Positions 27,036-36,116 of a stretch of DNA of 64,000 nucleotides are shown here, piece after piece. The first letter of the stretch is position 1. The number at the start of each line of letters is the position of its first letter. The notes beneath the pieces were generated by a model that was given only the letters and a program-made list of their open reading frames with translations, made no database searches and was not told the origin of the DNA. Source of the stretch: Williamsia sterculiae (GTDB lineage: Bacteria > Actinomycetota > Actinomycetes > Mycobacteriales > Mycobacteriaceae); assembly GCF_900156495.1 (NCBI RefSeq), contig NZ_FTNT01000007.1:179705-243704 (forward strand). Direction: 5' to 3'. A program made the position numbers and the translations under genes.

Positions 27036-28225
27036 CGGCGATCCCCGACCTTGGTGTCCGCGTGTTCGGCGCGCAGCCCCCGGATGGTCTCGATGAGGGT
27101 CTCGATGGTCACCACGCCGTGGTAACGGCCGCGGGCCCCGGTCACCACCGCGGAGGCGTTGCGCTCGGCCAGGATCGCCTCCAACGCGTCCTGCAATGTC
27201 GACTGGGTGCTGACGGTCTCACCGAGGGCGACACCGATGTCGCGCAACGACGAGGCGCCCTGCAGGTGGTCGCGGTCGGTCCACCGGATCGGCCGATCGC
27301 GGTCGTCGACGATGACACCCCAGTCCTGGACGCGCGCGGCGAATTCGGCCACCGAGTCGCTCTCCTTCGCGGTGGGTCGCTGTTCGATGTCCACGTCGCG
27401 GACCCGCAAGAGATTCAGCTGCTGCAGCGATGCGCCCGACCCGACGAAGCCGGCTACCGTCTCGTTGGCGGGGTGGGCCAGAATCGCCTCAGGGGTGTCG
27501 TACTGCAGGACCGCCGACTGATCACCCAGCACGGCGATACGGTCACCGAGTTTGACGGCTTCGCTGAAGTCGTGGGTGACGAAGACGATGGTCTTCCGGA
27601 GTTCGGACTGCAGCCGCATCAGCTCGTCCTGGAGCAGTCCGCGAGTGATCGGATCCACGGCACCGAAGGGCTCGTCCATCAACAGCACCGGTGGGTCGGC
27701 GGCCAACGCGCGGGCGACGCCCACACGCTGCTGCTGACCACCGGACAGCTGGCGCGGGTATCGGCCCCGGAACTGACCCGGGTCCAGGCCGACCAGGTCG
27801 AGCAGTTCGTCGACGCGGGAGTTGATCCGGTCCTTCTTCCATTTCAGCAGCTTGGGCACCACCGCGATGTTCTGTCCGACGGTCATGTGCGGGAACAACC
27901 CGGCCTGCTGGATGGAATAGCCGATGGTGCGCCGCAACTCGTTCGGGTCGATGGACAACGCGTCGCGACCACCGATGGTGATGCGTCCAGACGACGGTTC
28001 GATGAGGCGGTTGATCATCCGCATCGTGGTGGTCTTGCCACTGCCGGAAGGGCCGACCAGGATCACGATCTCGCCCGCCGGGATGGTCAGCGACACATCA
28101 GCGACCGCGGGTTGCTGTTGGCCGGGATAGCGCTTCTCCACGTGGTCGAGGATGATCTCGACCCCGGAGATGTCCGGATTGGTCACGGGGGTGCTGGATT
28201 CGCCGGTGACGTGCGCGTCAGTCAC
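27032..28225 (-). CDS. Osmoprotectant ABC transporter ATP-binding protein with CBS domains
   Basis: A 397-residue ATPase of the OpuCA/ProV family. Walker A GPSGSGKTTTMRMINRL, the signature LSGGQQQRVGVARAL, Walker B LLMDEPFGAVDP and the H-loop VTHDF are all present. The C-terminal 120 residues hold a pair of CBS motifs, which in OpuA/OpuC importers sense ionic strength and gate transport. It overlaps the upstream permease by 8 bp and the downstream one by 4 bp. It starts with GTG 28225, since the DNA upstream belongs to the permease. Confidence 0.94.
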   Translation of the reverse strand: MTDAHVTGESSTPVTNPDISGVEIILDHVEKRYPGQQQPAVADVSLTIPAGEIVILVGPSGSGKTTTMRMINRLIEPSSGRITIGGRDALSIDPNELRRTIGYSIQQAGLFPHMTVGQNIAVVPKLLKWKKDRINSRVDELLDLVGLDPGQFRGRYPRQLSGGQQQRVGVARALAADPPVLLMDEPFGAVDPITRGLLQDELMRLQSELRKTIVFVTHDFSEAVKLGDRIAVLGDQSAVLQYDTPEAILAHPANETVAGFVGSGASLQQLNLLRVRDVDIEQRPTAKESDSVAEFAARVQDWGVIVDDRDRPIRWTDRDHLQGASSLRDIGVALGETVSTQSTLQDALEAILAERNASAVVTGARGRYHGVVTIETLIETIRGLRAEHADTKVGDRR

Positions 28226-28922
28226 GGATGCCTTTCGAAGTGGTCAGTTTTCCGATCACCACGTAGATGGCGTCGAGGATGAGGGCGAGGATGACGACGA
28301 GCACGGTTCCGACCAACGCCTGGGGCACGGCCGTCGGGCTGCCGATGCGGGACAGTCCGGAGAAGATCAGGTTTCCCAGACCGGGTCCCTTGGCGTAGGC
28401 GGCGATGGCCAGGATGCCCATCGCGAGCTGTGTGCTCACCCGCATCCCGGTGAGGATCGACGGCCACGCCAGCACGAGCTCGATGCGACCGAGCACGCGC
28501 CACGGGTTCATCCCGATGCCCTTGGCCGCATCGGTGATCGCCGGGTCGACGGCCGCCAGACCGACGATGGTGTTGCGGATGATCGGCAACAGCGAGTACA
28601 GGGTCAGTGCGATGACCGTGGGGACCACGCCGAGCCCGAACAGCGGGATCAGCAGACCCAACAGGGCGAAGGAGGGGACGGTGAGGATGGCGCTGGAGAG
28701 TGCGGTGGCCAGCGCCGACCCCGCCGGACTGCGGTAGACGGCGACGCCGACGACCACCCCGATGACCGTCGCCAGCAGGACACACTGGATGACGGCGCTG
28801 ACGTGCAGGTACGAATCGGTCACCAACTGCGAGCGCCGGTTGCTGATGAAGTCCCAGATGTCGTTCAGATCAAGCCTCCCCGTACGGAACCGAAGCCCAG
28901 AGCGTTGACATTGTCTGCTCAT
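28218..28922 (-). CDS. Osmoprotectant ABC transporter permease (first), start uncertain
   Basis: The first gene of the operon: a permease with about six helices and the EAA loop AAVDPAITDAAKGIGMNP. ATG 28922 would give 234 residues, with about 18 basic residues before the conserved LNDIWDFISNR. A better-placed ribosome site, CGGGGAGG at 28872-28879, lies 6 bp before an in-frame CTG at 28868, which would give a 216-residue protein beginning exactly at that conserved segment. Family members usually begin near there, so a CTG start is possible. The function, import of quaternary ammonium osmoprotectants, is inferred from the family and operon. Confidence 0.88.
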   Translation of the reverse strand: MSRQCQRSGLRFRTGRLDLNDIWDFISNRRSQLVTDSYLHVSAVIQCVLLATVIGVVVGVAVYRSPAGSALATALSSAILTVPSFALLGLLIPLFGLGVVPTVIALTLYSLLPIIRNTIVGLAAVDPAITDAAKGIGMNPWRVLGRIELVLAWPSILTGMRVSTQLAMGILAIAAYAKGPGLGNLIFSGLSRIGSPTAVPQALVGTVLVVILALILDAIYVVIGKLTTSKGIRD

Positions 28923-29036
28923 CTTTGCGGTATTCGGGCAGAATTGTGGGACAACTCCGATTTCGTGTCTCAAAATCTTCGCGTAACACTCTTTTCGGGC
29001 GGCGGGTTGTGCGAGTGCGCGCGGCAGGTCGGTGCG

Positions 29037-29729
29037 TCAGCGACGCCAGGTGTAGCGGACCTGCGGGCGCCCGGTGGTGCCGTATTCGGTGGCGCGGGCG
29101 ACCGTACCGTCGTCGGCCAATGCTTCGAGGTGCCGCCACCCGGTCACCCGGGAGATGCCCAGAGCGGCGGCGACCTCGGAGGCCGTGAGCCCGTCTGCGC
29201 TGTCGCGAATCAGGCGGGCGATGCTGTCCGAGGTCGCGGGTGAGGCACCTTTCCTGGCGCTGGGACGAGGGTCGTTGCTGCGCAGTTCGGCGATCGCCGT
29301 GTCGATGTCGCGTTGGCTGACTGCTTCCGCATCCGCGGAGACCGCCGCGCGATACCGCTGGTAACGCTCCATCTTGTCGCGGAACGCCGCGAACGTGAAC
29401 GGTTTCAAGAGGTACAGAAGTACCCCGCGGGACACGGCGGCACGCACCATGGCCAGATCCCGTTGCGAGGTGATGGCGATGATGTCCGGCTCGGGCCGGA
29501 TGCCGGACAGTGCCGAGGCCAGGTCGATACCACTGGCATCGGGCAGACCGAGGTCGAGCAGCGTCAGATCGATGGGGGAGGCGGTGGCCGCCGCACCCGC
29601 TGCGGCGCGCATGGCCTGTTGTGCGGTCGAGGCTTGGGCGACCACCTCGAAACCGCCGATCCGCTCGAGATAGGAGGCGTGGGCGGACGCGATCAACGTG
29701 TCGTCCTCGACGATGAGAACGCGGATCAT
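29037..29729 (-). CDS. CitB/DcuR-type response regulator
   Basis: A 230-residue response regulator. The receiver has EDD at residues 8-10, the phospho-aspartate in LLDLGLPD and the conserved lysine in LLKPFTF. The C-terminal domain has a LTASEVAAALGISRVTGWRHL helix-turn-helix, as in CitB/DcuR proteins that answer dicarboxylate or citrate sensors. Its ATG overlaps the kinase stop (ATGA), so the two are made together. The divergent dicarboxylate symporter gene upstream of the kinase is the obvious target. Confidence 0.92.
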   Translation of the reverse strand: MIRVLIVEDDTLIASAHASYLERIGGFEVVAQASTAQQAMRAAAGAAATASPIDLTLLDLGLPDASGIDLASALSGIRPEPDIIAITSQRDLAMVRAAVSRGVLLYLLKPFTFAAFRDKMERYQRYRAAVSADAEAVSQRDIDTAIAELRSNDPRPSARKGASPATSDSIARLIRDSADGLTASEVAAALGISRVTGWRHLEALADDGTVARATEYGTTGRPQVRYTWRR

Positions 29730-31378
29730 CGCGGCATCACCGAGGACCGGCCGGCTCGAGATGTCGATTGCGGTGACCCGTCCACCCGCACGGTGACCAC
29801 CGATCCGTAGGTGTTCTCCGCGATCATCGACCCGCGGTGCCGTCGGACCACCTGCGAGACCAGGGCCAGCCCCAATCCGCGTCCGGCGCCGTCACCACCC
29901 GACTTCGTCGAGTATCCGCGCCGGACGGCGCGACCGAAGGCGGCGGCGTCCATCCCCGGTCCGCTGTCGGCGACCACCACCTCGGCGGTCCGGGCGTCGT
30001 TGCGCACCGTCACCTCCACCCACGGGTCGTCCGGGTCGCAGGCGTCGAGGGCGTTGTCGACCAGGTTGCCCACCACGGTGATCAGTTCCACCGGGCTCAG
30101 TACGCCGGGGACCGCGTCGGGGATGGCGGCGTCGATCTCCGAGTCGTCGGTGACGGTCAGGGCGATACCCCGTTCGGCGGCCTGCGACGTCTTGCCGAGC
30201 AGCAGGGCAGCCACCGCCGGTTCACCCACAGCGCGGGTGATCCGATCGATCAGTGACTGCGACAGTTCGAACTCCTCGGTGCCGAAGCGCACCGCATCGT
30301 CCGGGCGACCCATCTCCACCAGGGTGACGATGGTGTGCAGGCGGTTGGCCGACTCGTGCGCCGACGACCGCAGCGCCTCGGCGAACCGGGTCATGCTGTC
30401 GAGCTCACCGAGCGCGGCCTGCACCTCGGTGCGGTCGCGGATCGTGATCACCGACGATCCGCGCAGCCCGGGAACCGGGGCGCTGTTGACCACCAACACC
30501 CGGTTGTCGGTGACATGCAGTTCGTCCCGGATCGGGTCGTCACCGTCGGCGACTCCGCTGGTGGCCGCGATGCGGGCGAGGAAGTCGGGTAGGGCCATGA
30601 CGTCGAGGTCTCCGTCGGGCAGGTCGAGCAGACGTCGGGCCTCGTCGTTGATCAGCACGGGCTCACCGGTCTCGCTGACGATGAGACCCTCGGACACGGC
30701 GTGCAGCACGGCGTCGTGATGGTCGTACATGACCCGGAGTTCCTCGGGGGCGAGTCCTCCGGTGGCCCGACGCAGACGCCTGCGCAACAACATCAGACCG
30801 ATGAGGGCGACCGCCGCCGCGGCCGCCGCGGTTCCGATGATCAACGGGAGTTGTGCGTACCAGGCGGCGGTGAGCGTCTCCTGGGTGATGCCCGCGGCCA
30901 CCAACCCGACGATGCGGCCGTCGGGATCGCGGATCGGCGTGATGGCACGCACCGACGGGCCCAGGGTGCCGGTGGACACCTCGGTGAACGTCTCACCGGC
31001 CAGCGCCCGATCGATGGAACCGATGTACTTGCCGCCGATCATCGACGGCGTGGTGTGGGTGTAGCGGGTGCGGTCGGGCGCCATGATCGTGATGAACGCC
31101 ATGCCGGTGCTGCGACGTACCGACTCGGTGACCGGCTGCAATTGCGCGGTGGCCGCACCGGAGAGGATCGCCTCGGCCGATGACGGGGCGGCCGCGATGG
31201 TGGTCGCCACCGCGGTGACGCGTTCACGCGCGTCGTGGTCACCCGCTGCCCGCGCGTTCAGAGCGGCGAGCGTCCCGCCGACCAGCACGATCACCGCCAT
31301 GACGACCGCCACCAGGGCCACCGACTGCCCGGCGAGACTGGTGGGCACGAGTCGTCGCAGACGTGCCACGCCGGTCAC
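29726..31378 (-). CDS. CitA/DcuS-type sensor histidine kinase
   Basis: A 550-residue membrane kinase. A first helix lies at about residues 15-38, then a periplasmic PDC-type sensor domain of about 130 residues (TGMAFITIMAPDRTRYTH pattern), a second helix near 180-200, a PAS domain and a kinase core. The phospho-accepting histidine is in SSAHESANRLHTI, the H-E-x-x-N-x-L-H form typical of CitA/DcuS kinases; N and G boxes are NLVDNALDA and DSGPGM, GRGLGLAL. The family senses C4-dicarboxylates or citrate outside the cell. GTG 31378 has GAGGAGGT upstream; longer in-frame starts lack a ribosome site. Confidence 0.9.
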   Translation of the reverse strand: MTGVARLRRLVPTSLAGQSVALVAVVMAVIVLVGGTLAALNARAAGDHDARERVTAVATTIAAAPSSAEAILSGAATAQLQPVTESVRRSTGMAFITIMAPDRTRYTHTTPSMIGGKYIGSIDRALAGETFTEVSTGTLGPSVRAITPIRDPDGRIVGLVAAGITQETLTAAWYAQLPLIIGTAAAAAAVALIGLMLLRRRLRRATGGLAPEELRVMYDHHDAVLHAVSEGLIVSETGEPVLINDEARRLLDLPDGDLDVMALPDFLARIAATSGVADGDDPIRDELHVTDNRVLVVNSAPVPGLRGSSVITIRDRTEVQAALGELDSMTRFAEALRSSAHESANRLHTIVTLVEMGRPDDAVRFGTEEFELSQSLIDRITRAVGEPAVAALLLGKTSQAAERGIALTVTDDSEIDAAIPDAVPGVLSPVELITVVGNLVDNALDACDPDDPWVEVTVRNDARTAEVVVADSGPGMDAAAFGRAVRRGYSTKSGGDGAGRGLGLALVSQVVRRHRGSMIAENTYGSVVTVRVDGSPQSTSRAGRSSVMPR

Positions 31379-31456
31379 GGCACCTCCTCGTCCGGTGGCC
31401 ACCGGGAGCATCCGCGCGGCGTCGCCGCCGCAGTTCGTGAACGTAATGCACAGAAG

Positions 31457-31472
31457 GGTGACCGGGGTCACC
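31457..31472. promoter_or_regulatory. 16-bp palindrome in the kinase/dctA intergenic region
   Basis: GGTGACC-GG-GGTCACC is a perfect palindrome at 31457-31472 within the 149-bp divergent region between the sensor kinase and the dicarboxylate symporter. TGCACA repeats flank it at 31447 and 31479. It is a candidate operator for the CitB/DcuR-type regulator, inferred from position. Confidence 0.5.
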
Positions 31473-31527
31473 TCCGATGCACACAATCCTGACAGATCGC
31501 CAGGTGTAGCAGCGCAAGGAGCGGGAC

Positions 31528-32976
31528 ATGACATTCGGATCACGGGGGCGGCGCGACGACGCCTCGACACCACCATCGGGTGAGATCGACAGCACCGACA
31601 TCAATGGTGGTCCGACCACCCGGGTGGGCACCGAGAAGAAGCGAGACCGTACCCATTGGCTGTACCTCGCGGTGATCGTCGCCGTGGTGGCCGGTGTGAT
31701 CGTCGGGCTCGTGGCCCCGGGCGTCGGCAAGGACATCGCGGTGCTCGGCACCATGTTCGTCAGCCTGATCAAGATGATGATCAGCCCCATCATCTTCTGC
31801 ACCATCGTGTTGGGCATCGGCTCGGTACGCAAGGCCGCGACCGTGGGCCGGGTCGGCGGTCTGGCGTTCGTCTACTTCCTGGTGATGTCGACCATCGCGC
31901 TGGCCGTGGGGCTGGTGGTGGGCAACCTGATCCAGCCGGGGTCGGGTCTCCACCTGTCGGCCACCAGCGCGGGCAAGGGCCAGCAGCTCGCCGACGACGC
32001 CCACGAGGCCGGTGGTCTGATGGATTTCGTGCAGGGCATCATCCCCGAGTCGTTGCTGTCCTCGCTGACCGCGGGCAACGTGTTGCAGACGCTGTTCGTG
32101 GCGCTGCTGGTCGGGTTCGCACTGCAGGCGATGGGGACCACCGGTGAGCCGATCCTGACCGCGATCGGATACATCCAGAAGTTGGTGTTCCGGATCCTGA
32201 CCATGGTGCTGTGGCTCGCCCCGATCGGCGCCTTCGGTGCCATCGCGGGGGTGGTCGGCCAGACCGGTTGGTCGGCGGTCGGTGAGCTGCTGATGCTCAT
32301 GGTCGCGTTCTACCTGACCTGCCTGATCTTCGTGTTCGGGGTGCTCGGGGCGGTCCTGCGCGCGGTTGCCCACGTGTCCATCTTCAAGTTGGTGCGGTAC
32401 CTGGCACGGGAGTATCTGCTGATCTTCGCGACCTCGTCGTCGGAGTCGGCGTTACCGCGGCTCATCGCGAAGATGGAGCACCTCGGCGTGCAGCGCACCA
32501 CGGTCGGCGTGGTGGTGCCCACCGGGTACTCGTTCAATCTCGACGGCACCGCGATCTACCTGACGATGGCCTCGATCTTCGTCGCCGACGCACTGGGCAA
32601 GCCGCTCTCGTTGGCCGAGCAGTTCGGTCTGCTGGTGTTCATGATCGTCGCGTCGAAGGGTGCCGCGGGGGTCAGCGGCGCGGGACTGGCGACCCTGGCC
32701 GGTGGTCTGCAGGCCCACCGCCCCGACCTGCTGAACGGGGTGGGTCTCATCGTCGGCATCGACCGCTTCATGTCCGAGGCGCGCGCGGTGACCAACTTCT
32801 CCGGCAATGCGGTGGCCACCCTGCTGGTCGGGTCGTGGACACACACCATCGACCCGGACCGCGTCGACCACGTGCTGGCCGGACGTGATCCGTTCGACGA
32901 GACCACGATGGTGGGCGACGACCACGGTGCCGCGGTCGGCACCCCCACCGACGGGAAGTCGCTGGCCAAGGCGTGA
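31528..32976 (+). CDS. dctA: C4-dicarboxylate:cation symporter, DctA type
   Basis: A 482-residue DAACS-family symporter. Hairpin 1 and helix 7 motifs of the family are present: ATSSSESALPRL (serine-rich re-entrant loop), the substrate motif NLDGTAIY and the helix 8 FSGNAVATLLV. A roughly 42-residue polar N-terminal extension precedes the first helix, longer than in E. coli DctA. It should import succinate, fumarate, malate or aspartate with protons or sodium. A clear ribosome site (AAGGAG) is at 31518-31523 before ATG 31528. It is divergent from the CitA/DcuS-type kinase, which probably controls it. A strong hairpin follows. Confidence 0.9.
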   Translation: MTFGSRGRRDDASTPPSGEIDSTDINGGPTTRVGTEKKRDRTHWLYLAVIVAVVAGVIVGLVAPGVGKDIAVLGTMFVSLIKMMISPIIFCTIVLGIGSVRKAATVGRVGGLAFVYFLVMSTIALAVGLVVGNLIQPGSGLHLSATSAGKGQQLADDAHEAGGLMDFVQGIIPESLLSSLTAGNVLQTLFVALLVGFALQAMGTTGEPILTAIGYIQKLVFRILTMVLWLAPIGAFGAIAGVVGQTGWSAVGELLMLMVAFYLTCLIFVFGVLGAVLRAVAHVSIFKLVRYLAREYLLIFATSSSESALPRLIAKMEHLGVQRTTVGVVVPTGYSFNLDGTAIYLTMASIFVADALGKPLSLAEQFGLLVFMIVASKGAAGVSGAGLATLAGGLQAHRPDLLNGVGLIVGIDRFMSEARAVTNFSGNAVATLLVGSWTHTIDPDRVDHVLAGRDPFDETTMVGDDHGAAVGTPTDGKSLAKA

Positions 32977-32987
32977 TCCGCGACGGA

Positions 32988-33022
32988 CCGTGGGCTCGCT
33001 CCCGGTGGGAGCGGGCCCACGG
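32988..33022. terminator. Bidirectional hairpin between dctA and fetB
   Basis: A 16-base arm (32988-33003) pairs with 33007-33022 over a 3-base loop; one position is a G-U wobble in RNA. It lies between the convergent dctA and FetB-like stop codons and probably ends both transcripts. No T-run is seen. Confidence 0.7.
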
Positions 33023-33035
33023 TGTCGTGTGGGGA

Positions 33036-33782
33036 CTAGTCGGTGCCGCGTTCCGTGGTGATCAACCGTTGGTCGCCGACGAGATGGGCCATGCCGACGG
33101 CGGTGATCGCCTGGGCGCAGACCAGCCCGGACAAGACGGCGAACTGGAACTGCGCCGCCTGCGCGGCCCCGGCCCCGGCCAGCAGGGCACCGACGAAGGC
33201 GCCCGGCAGCGTGACCAGCCCGACGGTGCGGGTCTGGTCCAGCCCGGGGACGAGGGCCTCGAACACAGCGGCGCGGCATATGTCGGTCATCGCCTGACGG
33301 CGGGTGGCCCCGATCGACAACCAGGCCTCGATCTCGTCCTGCCGGGAGCGGATGCCGTGCAGGATGGTGCGACCGGTCAGGGTCGCCGCGGTCATGCATC
33401 CGCCGATGACGATGCCGGACACGGCGATCAGGTCCTCGGTACTCCGGTCGAGGACGGGCAGGCCGACGATCAGCCCCACCGACACGCCTGCCCCGGCCGC
33501 ACACGCCAGCACGGTGGCGCGCCCCGACCCGCTCAGGTGGCGGATCCGGTGGGCGGTGGTGGCGGTTGCGACCGCGAACATCACCACGACGATCAGCCCC
33601 GCGATCCGCCAGTCGGAGACGGCGCCGCGCAGGATCACCGCAACCAGGGTCAACTGCACTGCGGCCCGCACGACGGCGACCGCGGCGGGGCCCCACTGCC
33701 GGACCCCGTACCAGCGCAGCACCGCCACCGCGATGGTCACCAACAATGCGGCACCACAGGCGAGCCGAATCCACTGGTCCAC
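33036..33782 (-). CDS. FetB/YbbM-type ABC permease (UPF0014), no partner ATPase nearby
   Basis: A 248-residue membrane protein with about seven hydrophobic helices. Family marks are RAAVQLTLVAVILR in helix 2, SGIVIGGCMTAATLTGRTI and the cytoplasmic EAWLSIGATRRQAM with the following GLVTLPGAFVGALLAGA. In E. coli, FetAB exports iron and protects from oxidative stress; FetA is the ATPase. No ATPase gene adjoins here, so the energy partner must be encoded elsewhere or absent. GTG 33782 is preceded by GAGGGA; longer in-frame sequence would read through the divergent promoter region. Confidence 0.85.
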   Translation of the reverse strand: MDQWIRLACGAALLVTIAVAVLRWYGVRQWGPAAVAVVRAAVQLTLVAVILRGAVSDWRIAGLIVVVMFAVATATTAHRIRHLSGSGRATVLACAAGAGVSVGLIVGLPVLDRSTEDLIAVSGIVIGGCMTAATLTGRTILHGIRSRQDEIEAWLSIGATRRQAMTDICRAAVFEALVPGLDQTRTVGLVTLPGAFVGALLAGAGAAQAAQFQFAVLSGLVCAQAITAVGMAHLVGDQRLITTERGTD

Positions 33783-33911
33783 GTATCCCTCGATCGTGTG
33801 CCGTTGCGGCGATGGTAGGAGCTGGGCGTCAACCGCCGCAGTAGTGTGACGCCTCGATGCTGAAGGATCGCTGAACCCCGTCGCTGGCCGCGCCGTCGCG
33901 CGGCGGGCACG

Positions 33912-34610
33912 ATGGCGTGGGTGCGGGTACTCGTTGTCGAAGACGATCGCAGTGCAGCCGAGACGTTGCGCCGGATGCTGATCGCCGAGGGATGGGCGGT
34001 CGAGGTGACCGGCAACGGGGTCGACGGCTACGAATGTGCGACCGCGCACCACTTCGACGCGATCCTCCTCGACATCATGATGCCGGGTCTCAACGGGTAT
34101 GAGGTGGTCCGCAACCTCCGCCGCGCGCAGGTGTGGACACCCGTGTTGATGGTGTCGGCCAAGGACGGCGATTACGACCAGATCGACGCCTTCGACTTCG
34201 GCGCCGACGACTACATCACCAAACCGTTCTCCTTCGCCTTGCTGACCGCCCGGCTGCGGGCACTGGTGCGTCGAGGAGCGCCCGAACGGCCAGCGGTGCT
34301 GACCGCGGGCAGTCTGACCCTGGACCCCGCGACCCATCAGGTCACGCGTCGTGACCAGGCGGTGACGTTGACCCCCCGTGAATACGGGATGTTGGAGTTC
34401 CTGATGCGGAAGAAGGGCACCGTGGTCAGCAAATCCGAGGTGCTGCGGTCGGTGTGGGACGCGAACTACCGCGGTGACGACAACATCGTCGAGGTCTACG
34501 TCAGTTATCTGCGCAAGCGGATCGATGTGCCGTTCGGCTGCAAGGCGATCCAGACGGTCCGTGGTGTGGGTTACCTGCTCGCCGACGACGGCGGTGACCC
34601 GGAGGTCTGA
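33912..34610 (+). CDS. OmpR/PhoB-family response regulator
   Basis: A 232-residue DNA-binding response regulator. The receiver shows VEDD at residues 8-11, the phospho-aspartate in LLDIMMPGLNG and the lysine in YITKPFSF; the C-terminal winged helix has RREYGMLEFLM-like recognition features and ends with IQTVRGVGYLL, the canonical OmpR beta-hairpin. It faces a sensor kinase gene that is transcribed toward it, with the two stop regions overlapping by 40 bp, an unusual layout for what looks like a cognate pair. Signals and targets are unknown; the neighbouring PAP2 phosphatase and FetB genes are candidates. Confidence 0.93.
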   Translation: MAWVRVLVVEDDRSAAETLRRMLIAEGWAVEVTGNGVDGYECATAHHFDAILLDIMMPGLNGYEVVRNLRRAQVWTPVLMVSAKDGDYDQIDAFDFGADDYITKPFSFALLTARLRALVRRGAPERPAVLTAGSLTLDPATHQVTRRDQAVTLTPREYGMLEFLMRKKGTVVSKSEVLRSVWDANYRGDDNIVEVYVSYLRKRIDVPFGCKAIQTVRGVGYLLADDGGDPEV

Positions 34611-36010
34611 ACGGGCCTGCCCGGGCCGGCCATCGGGACGGTGATGGTGACCGCGGCGCCGCCACCGGCGATGTCGTCGATCCGCACCGCACCGCCGTGC
34701 GCACGGACGATCTCGTCGACGATGGCCAGACCGAGCCCCGATCCGCCACCCTCGCGATCTCGGTGCGAGTCGAGGCGGACGAACCGCTCGAACACCCTCT
34801 CGCAGTCGGCGGGGGAGATGCCGACACCGTCGTCGGTGATGGTGACCGTGGCGAACGCCCGGTCGGTCCGCACGCGAAAGCCGATGCGACGACGGGCGTG
34901 ACGATCGGCGTTGTCGGTGATGTTGCGGATCGCGCGGGTCAGTTTGTCGAGGTCACCGCGGACCCGCGCGGGCGCGACGTCGACGTCGACCCGGTGGTGA
35001 CGAAGGGCGTCGACCCGTGCCGCCTCCGCGCCCACCACGTCGTCGAGGTCCACGTCGCCGAGGTCGAGGGGCAGCCCGCGTTCGTCGGCGCGGGCGAGCA
35101 GCAACAGGTCGGCCACCATCGACTGCAGGCGCAGGGCCTCCGGGAGCATCAGGGTGTCGACGGTGTCGCGATCGACCGGCGTGTCCGTCGACGAGGCCAG
35201 GTCGAGCAGACCGACCAGGGTCACCAGCGGGCTGCGGAGTTCGTGCGAGGCGTCGCCGACGAAGCGCAGCTGTTGTTCGCGGGCCGACTCGATGCGTCGC
35301 AGCATCCGGTTCATCGTGGTGGCTAGCTCCGCGATCTCGTCGTCGGTGTCGGGTACCGGTACCCGGCGATGCAGATCACCACCGGAGATGTCGTCGACCT
35401 GTGCTCTGATCCGATCCACGGGTCGCAGCGCTCGTCCCACGGAGTAGTACGTCGTGGCCGCCAACAACAGCAGGACGATGGGGAACACGACGCAGAAGAT
35501 GATCGCGACCGTGAGAAGTATGCGGTGCATGGGGCCCTCGGCGGCTCCCGCGACCACCGTCAGATCACCGTCGCGGGTCGCGACTCCCACCGTGGTGGAA
35601 CGGTATTCCTCACCCTTACCGTCAATCTGGGCGTCATCGATGGTGCGACGGCTACCCGTCGGCTGCGGGCTCGACAGTGCGCCGCGAGCGGCACCGGGGG
35701 TGGAGGCGACGATGGTGCCGTGCGCGTCGATGACCTGGATGACGTCCACGTCCTTGGTCGCCGCCAGCAACACCGAGTCGACGCCGCCGGATCCCTCGGT
35801 GGCCAACACGCTCGCGACGTGATCGGCCCGACCCTGAGTGGTGGTGTCGGCGGAGTTGTTCAGGGCGGCGCGCAGGACCAACAACATGATGCCCGCCGCG
35901 AGCGCCAACGCCACCGCCAACAGCAGTGTCGCGACCACCGTCAGCCGTTGACGCACCGGACGCAGCCGGTCGCGCGCCCACCGCGGGACCGCGCCGATCG
36001 TCTGCACCAT
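34571..36010 (-). CDS. HAMP-domain sensor histidine kinase, convergent with its response regulator
   Basis: A 479-residue kinase. A first helix is at about residues 24-48, a periplasmic domain to about 165, a second helix near 166-190 and then HAMP. The H-box is DASHELRSPLVTLVG; N, G1 and G2 boxes are NITDNADRHA, DDGVGIS and GSGLGLAI, so all catalytic parts are intact. The last 13 codons overlap the end of the response-regulator gene on the other strand. ATG 36010 is chosen because TACCCT ends 7 bp upstream (leaderless); earlier in-frame starts exist. The pairing with the regulator is inferred from adjacency. Confidence 0.9.
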   Translation of the reverse strand: MVQTIGAVPRWARDRLRPVRQRLTVVATLLLAVALALAAGIMLLVLRAALNNSADTTTQGRADHVASVLATEGSGGVDSVLLAATKDVDVIQVIDAHGTIVASTPGAARGALSSPQPTGSRRTIDDAQIDGKGEEYRSTTVGVATRDGDLTVVAGAAEGPMHRILLTVAIIFCVVFPIVLLLLAATTYYSVGRALRPVDRIRAQVDDISGGDLHRRVPVPDTDDEIAELATTMNRMLRRIESAREQQLRFVGDASHELRSPLVTLVGLLDLASSTDTPVDRDTVDTLMLPEALRLQSMVADLLLLARADERGLPLDLGDVDLDDVVGAEAARVDALRHHRVDVDVAPARVRGDLDKLTRAIRNITDNADRHARRRIGFRVRTDRAFATVTITDDGVGISPADCERVFERFVRLDSHRDREGGGSGLGLAIVDEIVRAHGGAVRIDDIAGGGAAVTITVPMAGPGRPVQTSGSPPSSASR

Positions 36011-36017
36011 GCGGTCG

Positions 36018-36023
36018 AGGGTA
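36018..36023 (-). promoter_or_regulatory. Leaderless -10 of the HAMP kinase gene
   Basis: TACCCT on the reverse strand ends 7 bp before ATG 36010, with no ribosome site. Confidence 0.4.
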
Positions 36024-36116
36024 GATGCTTGGCGCGCAGCAGGGTTCCGGCACACGCACAGCGAGCGGTAAGCCGCGTTCAGCCTCTCCCAAGGATCCGC
36101 CGATCACAGTGACGGG

